DNA of 10,976 nucleotides from JBGPYB01 sp041493035 (lineage in GTDB: Bacteria; Acidobacteriota; Vicinamibacteria; Fen-336). Position numbers and translations under genes: made by a program. The stretch spans positions 1 through 10,976 of the forward strand of contig JBGPYB010000155.1 of NCBI GenBank assembly GCA_041493035.1. The letters are read 5' to 3'. A model generated the notes under the pieces. It was not told the origin of the DNA and searched no databases. It saw only the letters and a program-made list of their open reading frames with translations. Positions 1-6,253 of this stretch are shown piece by piece. Each line of letters begins with the position of its first letter. Positions within the stretch are counted from its first letter, which is position 1.

Positions 1-1
1 C

Positions 2-328
2 TTGGTACCGCGCGCCGACGGCCACGGCCGCGTCCCGGCCGTCGAGGTCATGATCGCCACGCCCTTCATTCGCGACTGCATCATCAACAAGGACAAGACG
101 AAGCTCATCCACGAGGCCATCGCCGCGGGCGTCAGCCAGTACGGGATGCAGACGTTCGACCAGTCGATCTTCCAGCTCTACAAGAAAGAGCTGATCACCT
201 ACGACGAGGCGCTCCGCCGCGCGAGCAACCCCGACGAGTTCAAGCTGAAGATCCAGGGGATTCAATCCACCTCCGACATGGCCGCCGAGGAGATGGAGAA
301 GACGATGCAATCCTTCGACATGGAGTAG
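2..328 (+). CDS. pilT: Type IV pilus retraction ATPase PilT, C-terminal part (5' end outside window)
   Basis: This is the last 108 codons of a PilT-family hexameric ATPase, which powers retraction of type IV pili from the inner-membrane base and so drives twitching motility. The reading frame is open to the window edge, so the start and the Walker A and B boxes lie upstream. The visible part begins in the core with a segment reading GRVPAVEVMIATPFIRDCI. It corresponds to the region before and including the PilT AIRNLIRE signature, here FIRDCIIN. The strongly conserved QYGMQTFDQSI block follows, then a stretch reading LITYDEALRRASNPDEFKLK, typical of PilT C-termini. The last 20 or so residues are acidic and Met-rich (ending QSFDME). 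TAG ends the gene at 326-328. PilB-type assembly ATPases lack this C-terminal pattern, so PilT or a close PilT/PilU paralogue is the best reading. It heads the packed + strand gene run. Confidence 0.93.
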   Translation: MVPRADGHGRVPAVEVMIATPFIRDCIINKDKTKLIHEAIAAGVSQYGMQTFDQSIFQLYKKELITYDEALRRASNPDEFKLKIQGIQSTSDMAAEEMEKTMQSFDME

Positions 329-383
329 CGAGGACGAGCGCCTACCAGCGCGCCCTGAGACGGCTCGCGCGGCGCGACCACTC

Positions 384-388
384 GGAGG
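384..388 (+). promoter_or_regulatory. Possible Shine-Dalgarno site deciding the recX start
   Basis: GGAGG lies 5 nt before the ATG at 394, which is ideal spacing and supports that start. However, the same bases encode the Ser-Glu-Ala-Glu part of the conserved RecX N-terminal helix if translation begins further upstream. The match could therefore be a coding coincidence. Confidence 0.5.
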
Positions 389-393
389 CCGAG

Positions 394-852
394 ATGAGGG
401 GGGCGCTTCAGGACGCGGGCCATGCGGAGGATGAAATCGAAGCCACGGTTCTCCGCCTGCGTGACGAACGCCTGATCGATGACGCGAGCTTTGCTGCCCG
501 CTTCGCGCGAAGCCGGATGGCGCACCAAGGCCTGGGACGCCACCGGGTGCGTCGGGCGCTGTGGCAAAAAGGCGTTTCGAAGGGCGTCGCGGAAGCTGGG
601 CTGACCGAGGCGCTCAGCGAGGTTTCGGAAGCGAGCGTCCTCGACGCTCTCGCGCGCCGCTATTGGCGCCAGCGGGCGCGGGAGGAACCGGAGCACCGCC
701 TCCGCAAGCTCTGGGCCTTCCTCCTCCGCCGGGGTTTCCCCGCGGGTCTCGTCGGTGAGCGGCTGAGAGCGCTGTGGCCTCGCCACCGGGACGCCCTCGA
801 CGGGTTGGAGCCCCTCGAAGCCGAGGTACCCGACGCACCGGACGAGTCATGA
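394..852 (+). CDS. recX: RecX-family regulator of RecA
   Basis: RecX binds RecA filaments and modulates recombination and SOS activity in the cytoplasm. The 152-residue product has the all-helical tandem three-helix architecture of the family. Helix-rich repeats run over roughly residues 1-50 (with the RecX-typical LRDERLIDDASFAARFARSR), 45-95 and 95-135 (KLWAFLLRRGF, also typical). The C-terminal 20 residues are acidic. The start is a problem. The family pattern continues 18 codons upstream of ATG 394 in the same frame (YQRALRRLARRDHSEAE), but no ATG, GTG or TTG lies there; only a CTG at 355 is available. ATG 394 has a good GGAGG, so I report it while suspecting the first helix is translated. 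The gene follows pilT and precedes alaS by 25 bp. recX near alaS is common in bacteria that also carry recA nearby, and recA may lie upstream of the window. Confidence 0.88.
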   Translation: MRGALQDAGHAEDEIEATVLRLRDERLIDDASFAARFARSRMAHQGLGRHRVRRALWQKGVSKGVAEAGLTEALSEVSEASVLDALARRYWRQRAREEPEHRLRKLWAFLLRRGFPAGLVGERLRALWPRHRDALDGLEPLEAEVPDAPDES

Positions 853-881
853 CACCCCAGGGGACCAGGGAGACGAGTTGA
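849..881 (+). other. Ten-codon micro-ORF bridging recX and alaS
   Basis: An ATG at 849-851 overlaps the recX stop (ATGA). Its short frame encodes MTPQGTRETS and ends at TGA 879-881, which overlaps the alaS TTG start (TTGA). The overlaps would allow a ribosome finishing recX to be handed through the micro-ORF to alaS. It has no strong Shine-Dalgarno of its own and no recognisable product. It may be fortuitous, or a coupling device for a gene with a weak start codon. Confidence 0.25.
867..872 (+). promoter_or_regulatory. Ribosome binding site for alaS
   Basis: AGGGAG ends 5 nt before the TTG at 878. It is the only good Shine-Dalgarno in front of alaS and supports the TTG start. No other start codon lies in frame between the recX stop and this TTG. 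Confidence 0.65.
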
Positions 882-3577
882 GGACGGCAGACGAGATCCG
901 CAGCACTTTCCTGAAATACTTCGAGGAGCGCGGCCACCGCGTCGTCCGCAGTTCGTCGCTCGTTCCGGAGAGCGATCCGACACTCCTCTTCGCCAACGCC
1001 GGGATGAACCAGTTCAAGGACGTCTTCCTCGGCAAGGAGACGCGCGAGTACAGCCGCGCAACGTCGTCCCAGAAGTGCGTCCGGGCCGGCGGAAAGCACA
1101 ACGACCTCGAAAACGTCGGCCAGACCGTGCGCCACCATACGTTCTTCGAGATGCTCGGCAACTTCTCTTTCGGCGACTATTTCAAGCAGGACGCCATCGC
1201 CTTCGCCTGGGAGCTGCTGACGAAAGACTTCGCACTCCCGAAGGACCGCTTGAAGGTGACGATCTTCCGAGGTGAGGCCGGCATCCCCCGGGACGCAGAG
1301 GCCCAGGGCTTCTGGAAGGGCCACGTGACCGAGGACCGCATCCTCGAGCTGGGGATGAAGGACAACTTCTGGGCCATGGGCGACACCGGCCCGTGTGGCC
1401 CCTGCTCCGAGATCCACTTCTTCCAGGGCGATTCACTCCCCTGCCCCGAGGTCACGGCGGGGCGCCCCTGCATGGGCGTCGAGTGCGAGTGCGACCGCTG
1501 GCTCGAGATCTGGAACCTGGTCTTCATGCAGTACAACCGCGACGCCGCGGGAACCTTCAACCCGTTGCCCGCGCCGTGCGTGGACACAGGCATGGGCCTG
1601 GAGCGGATCGCCGCGGTCGTGCAGGGGAAGGTCTCGAACTACGACTCGGATCTGTTCACGCCTCTGCTCGCGGCTGTCGCGAAGCGAGCGGGCAAGACGT
1701 ACGGAACTGACCCGCAGCACGATGTGTCGATGCGCGTGCTGGCCGACCACCTACGAGCCACGACCTTTCTGATCGCCGATGGGGTCCTCCCCGGCAACGA
1801 GGGCAGAGCTTACGTTCTTCGCAAGATCATGCGCCGTGCACTCCTGCACGGCCGAAGGCTGGGAATCAATGACCCCTTTCTCTCAGCGCTCACCGACCCC
1901 GTGGTGGATCGCATGGCGGCCGCCTATCCTGAACTCCTCAATCAGCGTGACTCCATTCGCCGTGTAGTCAATGTTGAGGAAGAACGTTTCGCTGCCACGC
2001 TTAAGGCGGGGAAATTGGAATTCGACTTGCAAGTCGCTCGAACCCGCACCCTCCATAAGATGAGCGCACACCCCCCGTTGCGCCTGGACGGTCAGGACCT
2101 GTTCAACCTCTGGGACACCTACGGTATGCATCCCGACCTGGTTGCGGACTTGGCGGCTGAGCAGGGGTTCACAGTCGATCGCGAAGCGTTCGAGCAGAAG
2201 CTCGAAGAGCAGCGCGAGCGATCGCGGCACTCGAGCAAGCTTGGAACAGTCGCCGGCGACCCGGTCTACCTCGGCCTGCTGGAGCAAGGGAAGCCGGAGT
2301 TCCTCGGCTACGACACCCTCGTGGTCGAGGACGCCCGGGTGCTCGCCGTCCTGAGGAACGGTGCCCTCGCGCCGCGCCTCGACGCCGGCGACGAGGGCGA
2401 GGTCGTTCTCGACAGAACGCCGTTTTACGGCGAGTCGGGGGGACAGGTCGGAGACCATGGCGTTCTCTCGTCGGACGGTTCGGCGGCGCAGGTCACGGAC
2501 TGCCAGCTCCCCATTCCCGGACTCTACGTCCACCACGTGAAGGTCACGGTCGGCGGCTTCGAACGCGGTGTGACCGTCCGGGCCGAAGTCGACGCCCAGC
2601 GGCGCGCGGGTGCGATGCGCCACCATACGGGAACCCACCTGCTCCATGCGGCGCTCCGGGAGATCCTCGGCCCTCACGTGAAGCAGGCCGGCAGCCTCGT
2701 GGCGCCCGACCGTCTACGCTTCGACTTCAGCCACTACGCGGGCGTGACACCGCCCGAGCTGCGCCACATCGAGAATCGGGTGAACGGCGAAATCCTCCGC
2801 GACAGCGCCTTGCAGCAGAAGGTAATGGGGCGTGAGGAGGCTCTGTCGTACGGCGCTCTCGCCTTCTTCGGTGACAAGTATGGTGAGCGCGTCCGCGTCG
2901 TCGAGGTCCCCGGCTTCTCGAAGGAATTCTGCGGCGGCACCCACGTCCCCCGGACCGGTGAGATCGGCCTCTTCCTCTTCACCGCGGAGCAGGGCATCTC
3001 CGCGGGCACCCGGCGTGTCGAGGCGCTGACCGGAGAAGCGGCCATGGAGCGGGCCCAGCGCGACCAGGGAATCCTGGAAGACCTGGAAGGCGCAGCGAAG
3101 GTGGATCGGCGCGCCCTGGTGGACGAATACGCCAAGTTGCGCGAGCAACTGAAGGCCAAGGAGCGCGAGATTCAATCCCTGAAGATGAAGCTGGCCACGG
3201 GCACCTCGGGTGCCGGTGCCACTCAGGATCTGGTCGAGGTGGCCGGCGTGCAGCTATGGACGCCCCGGTTCGAGGGTCTCGACCGTAAGGCTCACGCGGC
3301 CGTGGTCGACGACTTCCGCAATCGGAACAAGGACCGCGCCTTCGTCCTCGTGTCGGCTTCCATCGACGGCGAGGGCGTCAACGTCATCAGCGCGGTGTCC
3401 GATTCGCTGAAGGACCGCGTCAATGCTCCCGAGGTCATGAAGCGGCTCGGCCTCCGCGGCGGCGGCCGACCCGATTTCGCCCAAGGGGGCGGCGTGGCAC
3501 CCGGCGAGGTGGATGGCCTCAGGAAGAAGGCAGGAGAGGTGATGCGCGCCATGCTGGAGGGAACGGGTGCAGCTTAG
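878..3577 (+). CDS. alaS: Alanyl-tRNA synthetase
   Basis: This enzyme charges tRNA(Ala) with alanine and deacylates mischarged Ser- or Gly-tRNA(Ala) in the cytoplasm. The 899-residue length is normal and all domains are present. The class II catalytic core spans about residues 1-240, with motif 1 around RSSSLVPESDPTLLFANAGM (24-43), a stretch reading FFEMLGNFSFGDYFK (89-103), motif 2 region GDTGPCGPCSEIHF (168-181) and motif 3 GMGLERIAAV (238-247). The tRNA-recognition region follows. The editing domain has the zinc ligands HxxxH (H583, H587) and CxxxH in CGGTH (C685, H689). A coiled coil lies at about 740-775. The C-Ala domain ends with GGGRPDFAQGGG (861-872). Translation starts at TTG (MRTADEIRSTFLKYF), in line with family N-termini and a Shine-Dalgarno 5 nt upstream. 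An insertion between motifs 2 and 3 adds a Cys cluster (C189, C198, C203, C205). The stretch coding residues about 330-390 is lower in G+C than the rest. Confidence 0.98.
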   Translation: MRTADEIRSTFLKYFEERGHRVVRSSSLVPESDPTLLFANAGMNQFKDVFLGKETREYSRATSSQKCVRAGGKHNDLENVGQTVRHHTFFEMLGNFSFGDYFKQDAIAFAWELLTKDFALPKDRLKVTIFRGEAGIPRDAEAQGFWKGHVTEDRILELGMKDNFWAMGDTGPCGPCSEIHFFQGDSLPCPEVTAGRPCMGVECECDRWLEIWNLVFMQYNRDAAGTFNPLPAPCVDTGMGLERIAAVVQGKVSNYDSDLFTPLLAAVAKRAGKTYGTDPQHDVSMRVLADHLRATTFLIADGVLPGNEGRAYVLRKIMRRALLHGRRLGINDPFLSALTDPVVDRMAAAYPELLNQRDSIRRVVNVEEERFAATLKAGKLEFDLQVARTRTLHKMSAHPPLRLDGQDLFNLWDTYGMHPDLVADLAAEQGFTVDREAFEQKLEEQRERSRHSSKLGTVAGDPVYLGLLEQGKPEFLGYDTLVVEDARVLAVLRNGALAPRLDAGDEGEVVLDRTPFYGESGGQVGDHGVLSSDGSAAQVTDCQLPIPGLYVHHVKVTVGGFERGVTVRAEVDAQRRAGAMRHHTGTHLLHAALREILGPHVKQAGSLVAPDRLRFDFSHYAGVTPPELRHIENRVNGEILRDSALQQKVMGREEALSYGALAFFGDKYGERVRVVEVPGFSKEFCGGTHVPRTGEIGLFLFTAEQGISAGTRRVEALTGEAAMERAQRDQGILEDLEGAAKVDRRALVDEYAKLREQLKAKEREIQSLKMKLATGTSGAGATQDLVEVAGVQLWTPRFEGLDRKAHAAVVDDFRNRNKDRAFVLVSASIDGEGVNVISAVSDSLKDRVNAPEVMKRLGLRGGGRPDFAQGGGVAPGEVDGLRKKAGEVMRAMLEGTGAA
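3556..3561 (+). promoter_or_regulatory. Ribosome binding site for the lytic transglycosylase gene, inside alaS
   Basis: GGAGGG within the last codons of alaS ends 5 nt before the GTG at 3567. It fixes this GTG as the start of the next gene and implies translation coupled to the end of alaS. Confidence 0.75.
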
Positions 3578-4373
3578 AACCGGATTGCTTCTCGTTGCGA
3601 CGGGATGTCTTGCCGGCGTGGCCACTCCGGCCCACGCCCAGATCTACACTCGCACGAACGGCAACGGCGTCATCGAGGCGACCAACGTTCCCGCCGGTCC
3701 AGGCTTCCGTCTCACCTATGTCGGCAAGGGGATCCTCATCCACTCCCGGGGCTACTTTCCGCGGGCCTACAACGGGGAGTTCGACAACCACATCGAAGCC
3801 GCAGCCGCCATCCACGGCGTCTCCGTCGATCTCATCAAGGCTGTCATCACCGCCGAGTCCGAGTTCGACCGGTCGGCGGTCTCGTCGAAGGGGGCCCAGG
3901 GCCTCATGCAGCTCATGCCCTTCACCGCGCGGCGATTCGGCGTCTCCGATTCCTTTGACCCGCGCCAGAACATCTTCGCCGGCGCGCAGTACCTCCGCTT
4001 CCTCCTCGACACTTTCCAGGGGGATGTGGCCCTCGCCCTCGCGGGCTACAACGCGGGCGAGAACGCGGTGGCACGCTTCAAGGGGATCCCCCCGTTCAAG
4101 GAGACGCGTTACTACGTCCAGAAGATCCAGGGCCTCCTGGGGGACGGCTTCCCCACCTTCGTCGGAGCCAGCGGCGGCCCCACGCTGAAGGCCGCCTACT
4201 ACACACCCTCGGGGCCCCGGCCCGGAGCAGCGGCACCCGGCAAGGCGGCCCGCGTCACGCCGGCCCGGCCGCAGGTCTACTACCGGTGGAATGACGATGC
4301 GGGGCAGATCCACGTCGCGCAAGCTCCCCCTTCCGAGGGAGTGACCTATTCGATGATCCGCGCTCTCGACTGA
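3567..4373 (+). CDS. Secreted lytic transglycosylase (SLT/GH23 fold) flanked by two DUF4124-like motifs
   Basis: This is a periplasmic peptidoglycan-cleaving enzyme of the soluble lytic transglycosylase family, which cuts between MurNAc and GlcNAc to leave 1,6-anhydro ends. The 268-residue product starts with a signal peptide of about 25 residues, with a likely signal peptidase I site at AHA|Q. A TGC at residues 12-14 is too early and too poor a lipobox to favour a lipoprotein. The SLT domain covers about residues 78-190. The catalytic glutamate is E97 in ITAESEFD, followed by SSKGAQGLMQLMP (106-118) and AGYNAGENAV (159-168), all family hallmarks. Before the domain, IYTRTNGNGVIEATNVP (26-42) resembles the DUF4124 motif often found at the N-terminus of such enzymes. 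A related motif, YYRWNDDAGQIHVAQAPP (238-255), closes the protein. GTG 3567 overlaps alaS by 11 nt and has a GGAGGG in front. The gene ends 4 nt before the TPR gene. Confidence 0.92.
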   Translation: MQLRTGLLLVATGCLAGVATPAHAQIYTRTNGNGVIEATNVPAGPGFRLTYVGKGILIHSRGYFPRAYNGEFDNHIEAAAAIHGVSVDLIKAVITAESEFDRSAVSSKGAQGLMQLMPFTARRFGVSDSFDPRQNIFAGAQYLRFLLDTFQGDVALALAGYNAGENAVARFKGIPPFKETRYYVQKIQGLLGDGFPTFVGASGGPTLKAAYYTPSGPRPGAAAPGKAARVTPARPQVYYRWNDDAGQIHVAQAPPSEGVTYSMIRALD

Positions 4374-4377
4374 GCCC

Positions 4378-5760
4378 ATGGCCATACGCGACCCCTCCCC
4401 CCGCGCGCCCTTCGACCAAGGGTTGTTCCTCGCCCACTTCAACAAGGGCAAGGAGCACTACGACGAGAAACGGTACGACGAGGCCGAACGCGAGCTGGAA
4501 GAGGCCTACCTGCTCCGTCCCCGGGACCAGAAGGTCCTGAATCTCCTGGGACTCATCTACTTCCGACAGGAGAACTTCGAAAAGGCGGAAGAGGTCTACC
4601 GCAAGCTCATCGCCGAGAGCCCCGAGGCTCACACGCTCTTCTACAATCTGGGCCTCGTCTACTTCAAGCTCAAACGTCTGGAGGAAGCCGAGGCTGCGTT
4701 CCTGAAGGCCCTCGAGCTGGCGGAAGACAACCCGAAGATCAGCTTCTACCTGGGATCGATCTACGAACGCCAGCGGCGCTTCCCCGACGCGATCTATCAG
4801 TACCGCCAGGCCGGGGCCAACATCATGGTTCGGCGCGTCGAAGACAAGATGGCCGCGGCCACCGCGGAACGTCCTCCGGCGCCGGGGAAGCCCCGGAAGG
4901 ACGATACGGCGAAGTTCCGCGCGGCGGAGATCCACGAGTCCATCCGGCGTCGCGCCGAAGAAGCCATCGTGACGGCGAAGGCCATCGGCCCCGTGAGCCC
5001 GGCGCTCATGGCGGAAGGCGCTCCGAATCTCGAGACCGCGGGGACCAACCGCTATCACCTCGCCGACATCTTCGCACCACCGGCGGCGCCGCAGCGCTTT
5101 CCCGAAGTGATCTCGTTTCGGTCCGCAGGCCCGGCGGCGCCCGCGGGACCTCAGTCCACCGACCGAACGCTGCCGCCCACGCGCCGCCCCGAACCCTTCC
5201 GCTTCCTTCAGAACAACCTGATGGAGATCGAGTTCGCCGGCAAGGTCTTCATCAAACAGGGAACGATCTATTCGTACAGCGGCAACCTGACCTTCTGGGT
5301 GAAGGACAAGCGGCCGGGAGGGCATTCGGCCCTCGTGATCATCACCGGAAGCGGACGAGTCCTCCTGACCGACAAGGACCGGGAGATCACGTTCATGCAG
5401 GTGCAGGAGGAGACGATCTTCGTCGAGCCGTCACACCTCCTGGCGTGCGAGGAGACTCTCACGCCGCGCTACCTCTCCCTGGGCGACGCGCCCGAGGACC
5501 TGGAGTTCCTGGCTCTCGAAGGCACGGGCATGGTGGCGCTCTCGGTATCCAGCAAACCCCTCCCGCTTGCCGTCACGCGGGATCTGCCCGTCTCCGTGCC
5601 CTCAGCATCGGTGATCACGTGGAGCGGCGACCTGCGTCCCCACGCGGTCAACGACCAGCAACTCTGCGAGATCATGCAGCCGGCCGGTGGCCGCAGGGGA
5701 CCCCTCCTCCGTCTCGAGGGGGAGGGGCGCCTACTGGTCGAGCAGAGCGCACCGGAGTAG
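4378..5760 (+). CDS. TPR repeat protein with C-terminal AIM24-like domain
   Basis: The 460-residue product has no signal peptide or membrane segment, so it is probably cytoplasmic. Residues about 17-151 form four consecutive TPR-like helical hairpins. Recognisable repeat cores are HYDEKRYDEAERELEEAYLL (27-46), YFRQENFEKAEEVYRKLI (61-78), YFKLKRLEEAEAAFLKALEL (95-114) and IYERQRRFPDAIYQYRQAGA (128-147). A linker rich in Ala, Pro and Arg follows (about 152-275). The rest (about 276-458) looks like an AIM24/TIGR00266-type beta-barrel domain. It has a start reading MEIEFAGKVFIKQGTIYSYSG, a GSGRVLLTD turn, IFVEPSHLLACEE, a GTGMVALSV turn and a final GEGRLLVEQ, all matching the alternating strands of that fold. 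The biochemical role of bacterial AIM24 proteins is not established. The TPR part suggests a protein-binding scaffold. It starts 4 nt after the transglycosylase stop with no clear Shine-Dalgarno, so it probably depends on coupling. It ends the + strand run. Confidence 0.82.
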   Translation: MAIRDPSPRAPFDQGLFLAHFNKGKEHYDEKRYDEAERELEEAYLLRPRDQKVLNLLGLIYFRQENFEKAEEVYRKLIAESPEAHTLFYNLGLVYFKLKRLEEAEAAFLKALELAEDNPKISFYLGSIYERQRRFPDAIYQYRQAGANIMVRRVEDKMAAATAERPPAPGKPRKDDTAKFRAAEIHESIRRRAEEAIVTAKAIGPVSPALMAEGAPNLETAGTNRYHLADIFAPPAAPQRFPEVISFRSAGPAAPAGPQSTDRTLPPTRRPEPFRFLQNNLMEIEFAGKVFIKQGTIYSYSGNLTFWVKDKRPGGHSALVIITGSGRVLLTDKDREITFMQVQEETIFVEPSHLLACEETLTPRYLSLGDAPEDLEFLALEGTGMVALSVSSKPLPLAVTRDLPVSVPSASVITWSGDLRPHAVNDQQLCEIMQPAGGRRGPLLRLEGEGRLLVEQSAPE

Positions 5761-5786
5761 ATCCGGCGCCCGCTTCGCTCGCTGTC

Positions 5787-6170
5787 TCAGGCCCAGCCTT
5801 TGGCCATCGGTCCAATGACGGGAAGTTCCGTCTCCTCGCCGCTGTTTGCCTGGATCATCAGGTAGATGCAGGCGGCGAAGAGGCCGAAGCCGATCAGGAT
5901 GCGGATCGGAAGCAGGAGCAATCCCGCGATGCCCAGGTGCAGCATGCTCAAGCCGATGCTCACGAACATGAAGGCGATGCCAATGCCGAAAGCGATGGCG
6001 TGGAGAAGAAGGCTCTGGAAGGCGTGGAACCGGAGGAACCGGCTCTGCTTCTCCACGATTGCGACGACGATGGCGAAGATCAGCCCGAGGCAGCAGGGAA
6101 CGTAGCAGAGCAGTCCCCCCAGGTTCGGAGCGATGCCGAGGTTGGTTTGGCCGGGCGTGGGCGAGGACAT
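5787..6170 (-). CDS. DUF4870 / Tic20-like small membrane protein
   Basis: The 127-residue product is a small inner-membrane protein of the DUF4870 type, whose function is unknown. The soluble N-terminus (about 12 residues) is followed by a first hydrophobic segment (about 16-40, with CYVPCCLGLIF). Then comes the family-typical EKQSRFLRFHAFQSLLLH (40-57), a second segment (about 58-76), and further hydrophobic helices (about 78-107). The short tail contains ELPVIGPMAKGWA, like the usual ending of the family. The start at ATG 6168-6170 has an AGGAGG 4 nt upstream. Unlike its right-hand neighbours on the same strand it has its own promoter and a leader of about 38 nt, so it is probably expressed independently. 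Its stop lies 26 bp from that of the convergent TPR-AIM24 gene. Confidence 0.9.
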   Translation of the reverse strand: MSSPTPGQTNLGIAPNLGGLLCYVPCCLGLIFAIVVAIVEKQSRFLRFHAFQSLLLHAIAFGIGIAFMFVSIGLSMLHLGIAGLLLLPIRILIGFGLFAACIYLMIQANSGEETELPVIGPMAKGWA

Positions 6171-6174
6171 GGTT

Positions 6175-6180
6175 CCTCCT
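6175..6180 (-). promoter_or_regulatory. Ribosome binding site for the DUF4870 gene
   Basis: AGGAGG on the minus strand lies 4 nt before the ATG at 6170. It is the strongest Shine-Dalgarno match in the window, consistent with efficient independent translation. Confidence 0.8.
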
Positions 6181-6215
6181 CAGGAACTGAAGAAAAATGG
6201 CAGGAGACGTGGCGG

Positions 6216-6244
6216 ATTATGGAGACCCCTCCCGACGTTGTCAA
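6216..6244 (-). promoter_or_regulatory. Consensus sigma70-type promoter for the DUF4870 gene
   Basis: Read on the minus strand, a perfect -35 box TTGACA (6244-6239) is followed by a 17-bp spacer and a -10 box CATAAT (6221-6216, five of six bases as TATAAT). Transcription would begin near 6209, leaving a leader of about 38 nt with the AGGAGG site. This short stretch is AT-richer than the surrounding DNA and begins 10 bp after the metallopeptidase-like stop codon. Box identity, spacing and position all agree. Confidence 0.75.
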
Positions 6245-6253
6245 GGCAACGCG

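Noticed and set aside
614..1417. Long minus-strand open frame (267 codons) across recX and alaS
   Set aside because: It runs antisense to two well-supported genes and has no recognisable domain. Long antisense frames are expected in GC-rich DNA.
1883..2677. Minus-strand open frame of 264 codons inside alaS
   Set aside because: It is antisense to conserved AlaRS sequence including the editing domain, with no family features or ribosome site.
3519..5325. Two long minus-strand frames opposite the transglycosylase and TPR-AIM24 genes
   Set aside because: Both are shadows of genes with clear domains. Their translations are low-complexity, rich in Arg, Gly, Val and Glu.
5752..5766. Possible terminator between the convergent genes (CCGGA-N5-TCCGG)
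   Set aside because: The stem is only 5 bp, overlaps the TPR-AIM24 stop codon, and has no T-run on either side.
6236..6251. Inverted repeat CGTTG-N6-CAACG after the metallopeptidase gene as a terminator
   Set aside because: The stem is 5 bp and is followed by a G-rich stretch rather than a T-run. It overlaps the -35 box, so it is mentioned only as a possible operator.
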